A stretch of DNA of 35,726 bases, taken from Verrucomicrobiaceae bacterium. GTDB taxonomy: Bacteria > Verrucomicrobiota > Verrucomicrobiia > Verrucomicrobiales > Akkermansiaceae. Location: contig JAPOLH010000009.1 in NCBI GenBank assembly GCA_029977225.1, forward strand, positions 1 through 35,726, given 5' to 3'. Shown piece after piece: positions 31,366-35,726 of this stretch (the stretch's first letter is position 1; each line of letters begins with the position of its first letter). Below the pieces are notes generated by a model. It saw only the letters and a program-made list of their open reading frames with translations, ran no database searches and was not told the origin of the DNA. The position numbers and the translations under genes were made by a program.

Positions 31366-31403
31366 TTGACATCATATTGACGCCTACATTACATTGACAT
31401 CAT
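31366..31403 (+). promoter_or_regulatory. Promoter and repeated operator-like sites of the toxin-antitoxin operon
   Basis: A perfect -35 box TTGACA (31366-31371) is followed by a 17-base spacer and a weak -10 (TTACAT 31389-31394, or TACATT one base later). The 10-mer TTGACATCAT occurs at 31366-31375 and again at 31394-31403 over the start codon, with a third TTGAC at 31377. RHH antitoxins typically bind short repeats over their own promoter, so autoregulation is likely. The projected start site is at the antitoxin ATG (31402), which suggests a leaderless mRNA. Confidence 0.6.
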
Positions 31404-31656
31404 GACCCGGACTCAAATCCAACTCCCCGAACCCCTTTTCCAACGTCTTCGCAGTATCGCCAAGGCGCGCGACTGGTCGGTGGCCGAGTTGATCCGCAGA
31501 GGCATGGAGTCCTATGTGCAGACCTGCCCGGAAACGACCCACGCCAAGACGGAGTGGTCCATGCCCGTTCTTCGCGGCAGCGGCGGTCATTTGATCGATC
31601 CTGCCAGCACGCGCGCGGAAGCCGACGCCATCGAGCACCGCTCCCACATCCGTTGA
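31402..31656 (+). CDS. Ribbon-helix-helix antitoxin (VapB-like)
   Basis: The 84-residue protein has an N-terminal RHH/CopG DNA-binding domain (TRTQIQLPEPLFQRLRSIAK, then WSVAELIRRGMESYV). The C-terminus (WSMPVLRGSGGHLIDPAST) would wrap the toxin. It precedes the PIN toxin by five bases, the standard antitoxin-first order. It probably represses its own promoter through the TTGACATCAT repeats. It belongs to a RHH-PIN type II system; finer family names would need a search. Confidence 0.87.
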   Translation: MTRTQIQLPEPLFQRLRSIAKARDWSVAELIRRGMESYVQTCPETTHAKTEWSMPVLRGSGGHLIDPASTRAEADAIEHRSHIR

Positions 31657-31661
31657 CCAAC

Positions 31662-32099
31662 ATGCTCACTGCCGACACCAACCTCTTCATCCATGCCGCG
31701 GATCCGGATTCGCCGCGGCACCGGGAGGCGTGCGGATTTTTTGCGCAGCTCGATACCTTTGACGACGAGTTCGTTCTCTGTGAACTCATCCTCATCGAGC
31801 TCTACATGCAGCTTCGCAATCCGGCAATCTTCCGCAAACCCTACAGCGCGAAGGAGTCCGCATCCTATTGCGATGCCCTCAAACAAAATCCGAATTGGCG
31901 CTGCGTCGATTATGATCCTCTGGTTTCACCAAAACTATGGAATTGGGCCGCCCATACCAAAGCGGGCTTTCGCCAGATGATCGACGCCCGCATCGCATTT
32001 ACCTTGCTACACCACGGGATCAACCGATTCGCCACCGCCAACATCAAGCACTTCAAGCCCTTCGGATTTTCCGAAGTCTGGAATCCACTGGAAGCGTGA
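31662..32099 (+). CDS. PIN-domain toxin (VapC-like ribonuclease)
   Basis: The 145-residue PIN-domain protein is a predicted Mg-dependent endoribonuclease toxin. The start at 31662 places the first acid in LTADTNLFIHA (D5), with further acids in CELILIELY (E41 or E46) and MIDARIAFTLL (D108). The last motif, FATANIKHFKPF, has Asn where many PIN proteins have Asp, a variation common among VapC-like toxins. The ORF track's longer 5' extension from 31554 overlaps the antitoxin gene out of frame. It ends 17 bases before gyrA, so read-through into gyrA is possible. Confidence 0.88.
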   Translation: MLTADTNLFIHAADPDSPRHREACGFFAQLDTFDDEFVLCELILIELYMQLRNPAIFRKPYSAKESASYCDALKQNPNWRCVDYDPLVSPKLWNWAAHTKAGFRQMIDARIAFTLLHHGINRFATANIKHFKPFGFSEVWNPLEA

Positions 32100-32116
32100 T
32101 TCTTCTTTTTTAAGCC

Positions 32117-34720
32117 ATGTCCAACGACTCCATCAAGCCCATCAATGTCGCCGAGGAACTTTCCCAATCGTTCCTGGAATACTCGATGTCGGTCATCATT
32201 TCGCGCGCGCTGCCGGACGTCCGTGACGGCCTAAAGCCCTCCCAGCGCCGCGTGCTTTACGCCATGCGCCAACTCGGCGTCACTCCCGGCAAGTCCCACG
32301 TCAAATGCGCCAAAATCGTAGGCGAAACCATGGGTAACTTCCACCCTCACGGCGACCAATCCATCTACACGACACTCGTCAATATGGGGCAACCATGGTC
32401 GATGCGCGAAATGCTCGTCGATGGTCAGGGAAACTTTGGATCAGTGGAAGGTGATGCTGCCGCCTCCATGCGTTACACCGAGGCCCGCCTCCACCATCTC
32501 GGCATGGCGATGATGGACGACCTCGATAAAAACACGGTCGACTTCCAACCGAACTACGACGGCTCGCAAGAAGAGCCCTCAGTGCTGCCTTCGGCATTTC
32601 CCAACTTCCTCGTCAACGGCGGCACCGGCATCGCTGTCGGCATGGCCACCAACCTCGCGCCCCACAACCTCGGCGAGGTGATCGATGGCATCTGCGCGCA
32701 AATCGATAAGCCCGACATCACGCTGCCCGAGCTGATGCAATACATCAAGGGCCCGGACTTTCCGGTTCCCACCGAAATCCGCGGCATTCGTGGCATCGAA
32801 AGCTACTTTGCCACCGGCCGCGGCTCAATGCGTCTTCGCGGCAAGGTCGAGATCGAAGAAAACGAAAACGGCAAATCTCTCATCGTCATTCGTGAGGTCC
32901 CCTACGGCGTCAACCGCGCCACCCTGCAGGAGCGCATCGCCGAACTGGTGAATGAAAAATCCCTCACCGGCATCTCCGGCATGCGCGACCTTTCCGACGA
33001 GGAAACCCGCATCGAAATCGAGTTGAAACGCGACGCCCGCCCGCAGGTGATCGTCAACCAACTCTTCAAGCTCACGGCTCTGGAAACCTCGTTCAGCGTC
33101 AACATGCTGGCGATCCACGAAAATCGCCCAAAGCAACTCTCTCTCAAGGAAGCGATCGACGCATACATCGAGCACCGCCGCGAGGTCGTCATTCGCCGCA
33201 CGCGCTACCTTCTCGGCAAGGCCGAAGAACGCGCGGAACTGCTCGAGGCCTTCCTCCTCGCGCTCGGCCACCTCGACGATTTCATCAAGATCATCCGCGA
33301 TTCAAAAAACCGCGACGAAGCCCGCGAGCGCCTCGCCGCGTATCAGTTTTCCACCGCCACCGCAGAATCACTCGGCATCCTCATCCGCTCGCAAGCCGCC
33401 ATCCAGGGCGACCGCTATGTGTTCTCCGAACGCCAGGTCAACGCGATCCTCGAACTGCGCCTCTACCAACTCACCGGCATGGAGCGCGACAAGGTGAAGG
33501 CGGAGTACGACGGCGTGCTCGTCGACATCAAGGACCTGCTCGACATCCTCGCTCGCGAGGTCCGCGTGCTTACGATCATCAAGGACGAGCTTGGTGCCAT
33601 TCGCGACAAACACGCCACCCCGCGCAAGTGCCCGATCCTTGCCGAGGCCGGCGAAGTCGCCATCGAGGATCTGATCGCCAACGACGCGATGATCGTTACG
33701 CTTTCCCATCGCGGATATGTGAAACGCACGCCCGCCACCGAATACCGCCTGCAAGGCCGCGGCGGCAAAGGCCTCAAAGGCATGGAAACGAAGTCCACCG
33801 CCAAGGGCGAGCCGGATGATTTCGTCGAACACTTGTTCTCAGTCCAAGCGCACGACTACCTGATGTTCTTCACCAACACCGGCCGCGTCTATGTCGAGCG
33901 CGTCTATGAACTCCCCGAAGGATCACGCACCTCGACCGGACGCAGCATCCGCAATGTGCTCAACCTCAAACCTGAGGAAAAAATTGCCGCGATGCTCCGC
34001 CTCGAACGCACCACCGACGAGGCCGGCAATGACGTCACTTTCCGCGAGGACGCGGGCTTCGTTTTCTTCGCCACCCGCTCGGGCAAGGTGAAAAAAACCG
34101 CCCTCAACGACTTCCGCAACTACCGCAAGGACGGCATCATCGCCATCATCCTCGAGGAAAACAACGAACTCATCGGGGTGCGCCTCACCTCGGGCTCCGA
34201 CGAAATCATCCTCGTCACCCACGAAGGCCTCAGCCTGCGCTTCCACGAAGAAGACACCCGCTCGCAAGGCCGCGCCTCCATGGGCGTCATGGGCATCCGC
34301 CCGCGCGACGAAGACTTCGTCGTCGGCCTCGCCCTCGCCACCGCCGATTCAACCCTGCTCGTCGCTTCCGAAAACGGCCTCGGCAAACGCACCCCCTTCG
34401 ATGACTACCGCAAGCAATCCCGCGGCGGCAAAGGCATCATCACGATGAAGGTCACCGACAAGACCGGCCCGGTCGTCGGCGCTGTTACGGTCACCGAAGA
34501 GGACGAGCTCATGCTCATGACCTCCACCGGCCAGAGCATCCGCATCCGCGTCAACGAAATCCGCGAAACCGGCCGCAACGCCCAAGGCGTGAAACTCCTC
34601 ACCCTCAAGGAAGGCGAAAAACTCCAAGACATCTCCCTCGTCATCCCCGATGGCGACGATGCCGAAGGAGCCGCCACCGCCGAGAGCGAGGAAAGCCCCG
34701 CAGAAGACGAAGCCGGTTGA
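32117..34720 (+). CDS. gyrA: DNA gyrase subunit A
   Basis: GyrA is the DNA-cleaving subunit of gyrase. The 867 residues are close to the E. coli length (875). The catalytic tyrosine is Y120 in AASMRYTEARL. The GyrA box that marks gyrase rather than topoisomerase IV is present as QGRGGKG, with a second QSRGGKG in a later blade of the C-terminal beta-pinwheel. The tail is acidic (DGDDAEGAATAESEE). In the quinolone-determining region HPHGDQSIYTT, Gln81 and Thr85 replace E. coli Ser83 and Asp87. It begins 17 bases after the PIN toxin, with no Shine-Dalgarno sequence. Confidence 0.97.
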   Translation: MSNDSIKPINVAEELSQSFLEYSMSVIISRALPDVRDGLKPSQRRVLYAMRQLGVTPGKSHVKCAKIVGETMGNFHPHGDQSIYTTLVNMGQPWSMREMLVDGQGNFGSVEGDAAASMRYTEARLHHLGMAMMDDLDKNTVDFQPNYDGSQEEPSVLPSAFPNFLVNGGTGIAVGMATNLAPHNLGEVIDGICAQIDKPDITLPELMQYIKGPDFPVPTEIRGIRGIESYFATGRGSMRLRGKVEIEENENGKSLIVIREVPYGVNRATLQERIAELVNEKSLTGISGMRDLSDEETRIEIELKRDARPQVIVNQLFKLTALETSFSVNMLAIHENRPKQLSLKEAIDAYIEHRREVVIRRTRYLLGKAEERAELLEAFLLALGHLDDFIKIIRDSKNRDEARERLAAYQFSTATAESLGILIRSQAAIQGDRYVFSERQVNAILELRLYQLTGMERDKVKAEYDGVLVDIKDLLDILAREVRVLTIIKDELGAIRDKHATPRKCPILAEAGEVAIEDLIANDAMIVTLSHRGYVKRTPATEYRLQGRGGKGLKGMETKSTAKGEPDDFVEHLFSVQAHDYLMFFTNTGRVYVERVYELPEGSRTSTGRSIRNVLNLKPEEKIAAMLRLERTTDEAGNDVTFREDAGFVFFATRSGKVKKTALNDFRNYRKDGIIAIILEENNELIGVRLTSGSDEIILVTHEGLSLRFHEEDTRSQGRASMGVMGIRPRDEDFVVGLALATADSTLLVASENGLGKRTPFDDYRKQSRGGKGIITMKVTDKTGPVVGAVTVTEEDELMLMTSTGQSIRIRVNEIRETGRNAQGVKLLTLKEGEKLQDISLVIPDGDDAEGAATAESEESPAEDEAG

Positions 34721-34729
34721 TCCACAGTA

Positions 34730-34750
34730 GCGGCGATCACCGGTCGCCGC
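34730..34750 (+). terminator. GC-rich hairpin after gyrA
   Basis: The perfect 7-bp stem GCGGCGA/TCGCCGC (34730-34736 and 34744-34750) with a 7-base loop starts ten bases after the gyrA stop. No T-run follows, so it may be a weak or factor-dependent terminator or an mRNA-stabilising stem. Confidence 0.4.
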
Positions 34751-34885
34751 AACTCACCGCATTCCCACCCAAAATCCCTGCATTTTTTCCGAAAGCACGC
34801 TTGCCCGGCAGGGATCGGCCCGACATAGTCCCGCGCGTGCGGGCCGGGCGATTTGGCATACCGCGCCCGGTTAAACTTCGATGCC

Positions 34886-35726
34886 ATGAGCGACACACCC
34901 TCTGCGACTGCGGAACTGAAATTGCCAAAGGACCTTGCTGCCGAAAAAGGCATGGTCAATGTACAGATCGACGGCGTTTGGCGCCAGTTCCCTAAAGGCA
35001 CACGGATCATTGAGGCATGCCGCAGCGTCGGCAGCATCGTGCCCCACTACTGTTATCACCCGAAGCTCACCGCACCCGGCAACTGCCGCATGTGCCTTGT
35101 GCAAACCGGCATGCCACCGCGCCCCGCGCCCGGCCAAGAGCCCCAGCGCGATGAAAAGGGCTACGAGCCGATCGGCTGGATGCCGCGCCCCGTCATCGCC
35201 TGTGCCAACACGGTCGCCGAAAACATGGGCATCCGCACCTCCGGCGAGTTGGTGGAAAAATGCCGCGAGGGCGTGATGGAATTTCTCCTCATCAACCACC
35301 CGCTCGACTGCCCGATCTGCGACCAAGCCGGCGAATGCCGACTCCAGGAACACTCGGTCGGCCACGGCCGCGGCGTCTCGCGCTTCATCGACATGAAGGT
35401 GAAAAAGCCGAAAAATGTCGATATCGGCCCACGCATCCGCCTCGACGACGAACGCTGCATCATGTGCAGCCGCTGCATCCGCTTCATGGATGAAGTCGCC
35501 GGCGACCCAGTCCTCGGTTTCACCCAGCGCGGTACCCACACGACCCTCACCGTCCACCCCGGCCGCCTGCTCGACTCGAATTATTCGCTCAACACCGCCG
35601 ATATCTGCCCGGTAGGCGCGCTCACATCGAATGATTTCCGTTTCCAAATGCGCGTGTGGTTCCTCAAGGAAACACCAAGCATCGACGTCAATTGCGGCAC
35701 CGGTACCAACATCACCATCTGGACCC
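34886..35726 (+). CDS. nuoG: NADH-quinone oxidoreductase subunit G, 3' end missing
   Basis: NuoG is the iron-sulfur-rich peripheral-arm subunit of respiratory complex I. The first 280 residues are present and the frame runs off the window. [2Fe-2S] ligands are C56 (HYCYH), C67 and C70 (GNCRMC) and C106 (VIACANT). A His/Cys [4Fe-4S] site is H138, C142, C145 and C151 (NHPLDCPICDQAGEC), and a second is C191, C194, C197 and C241 (CIMCSRC, ICPVGAL). The start is the ATG at 34886, with a short N-terminal extension before MVNVQIDG; an overlapping ATG at 34881 opens only a two-codon frame. No Shine-Dalgarno sequence is visible. The ORF track omits it because it has no stop. Confidence 0.93.
   Translation, partial: MSDTPSATAELKLPKDLAAEKGMVNVQIDGVWRQFPKGTRIIEACRSVGSIVPHYCYHPKLTAPGNCRMCLVQTGMPPRPAPGQEPQRDEKGYEPIGWMPRPVIACANTVAENMGIRTSGELVEKCREGVMEFLLINHPLDCPICDQAGECRLQEHSVGHGRGVSRFIDMKVKKPKNVDIGPRIRLDDERCIMCSRCIRFMDEVAGDPVLGFTQRGTHTTLTVHPGRLLDSNYSLNTADICPVGALTSNDFRFQMRVWFLKETPSIDVNCGTGTNITIWT

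Overview
This window of about 35.7 kb looks like a near-complete contig of GC-rich (roughly 60 %) bacterial chromosome, cut at both ends: groES at the left, nuoG at the right. I infer Verrucomicrobiota. The reasons are the adjacent DUF1800 and Tat-exported DUF1501 genes typical of the Planctomycetota-Verrucomicrobiota group, a carboxynorspermidine-type polyamine dehydrogenase, an NIP-like aquaporin, and start codons that mostly lack Shine-Dalgarno sequences. This assignment rests on gene content only; no 16S rRNA gene is present.

Layout. 1-2.3 kb: chaperone block on the minus strand, dnaK then a truncated groES, with a CIRCE-like inverted repeat between them. The first 51 bases are a perfect inverted copy of bases inside groES and look like a fold-back assembly artefact. 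2.5-4.3 kb: recJ. 4.3-4.95 kb: long non-coding stretch with short palindromes, near-repeats and a possible structured leader. 4.95-9.25 kb: a coupled operon of an FAH-family enzyme and a Pqi intermembrane lipid-transport system (two half-size PqiA proteins, PqiB with three MCE domains, lipoprotein PqiC), followed by an ArsC/Spx-like gene. 9.65-12.2 kb: minus-strand SDR, folD, DUF374 acyltransferase and perhaps a 61-residue ORF. 12.2-14.9 kb: a small lipoprotein, a small membrane protein, leuC and leuD. 14.9-17.4 kb: a U32/RlhA-like rRNA hydroxylase on the minus strand. 17.5-21.7 kb: DUF1800, DUF1501 and bioA.

21.75-23.3 kb: tRNA-Cys whose last 19 bases start a 102-bp tandem repeat, then a terminator, nrdR and an unrecognised gene. 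23.3-28.7 kb: NIP-like aquaporin, ABC-F protein, carboxynorspermidine/saccharopine-type dehydrogenase and RNase D. 28.8-34.7 kb: gyrB and gyrA separated by an RHH/PIN (VapBC-like) toxin-antitoxin pair with its own promoter and repeated operator-like sequence. 34.9 kb to the end: 5' part of nuoG.

Most of the window is core metabolism and information processing. I see no prophage, transposase, CRISPR array or recognisable defence island. The most unusual structure is the tRNA-Cys tandem repeat, which resembles the organisation of the E. coli tyrT/rtT locus. Next come the toxin-antitoxin pair inside the gyrase locus, the non-canonical GyrA quinolone-determining residues, and an unassigned protein beside nrdR.
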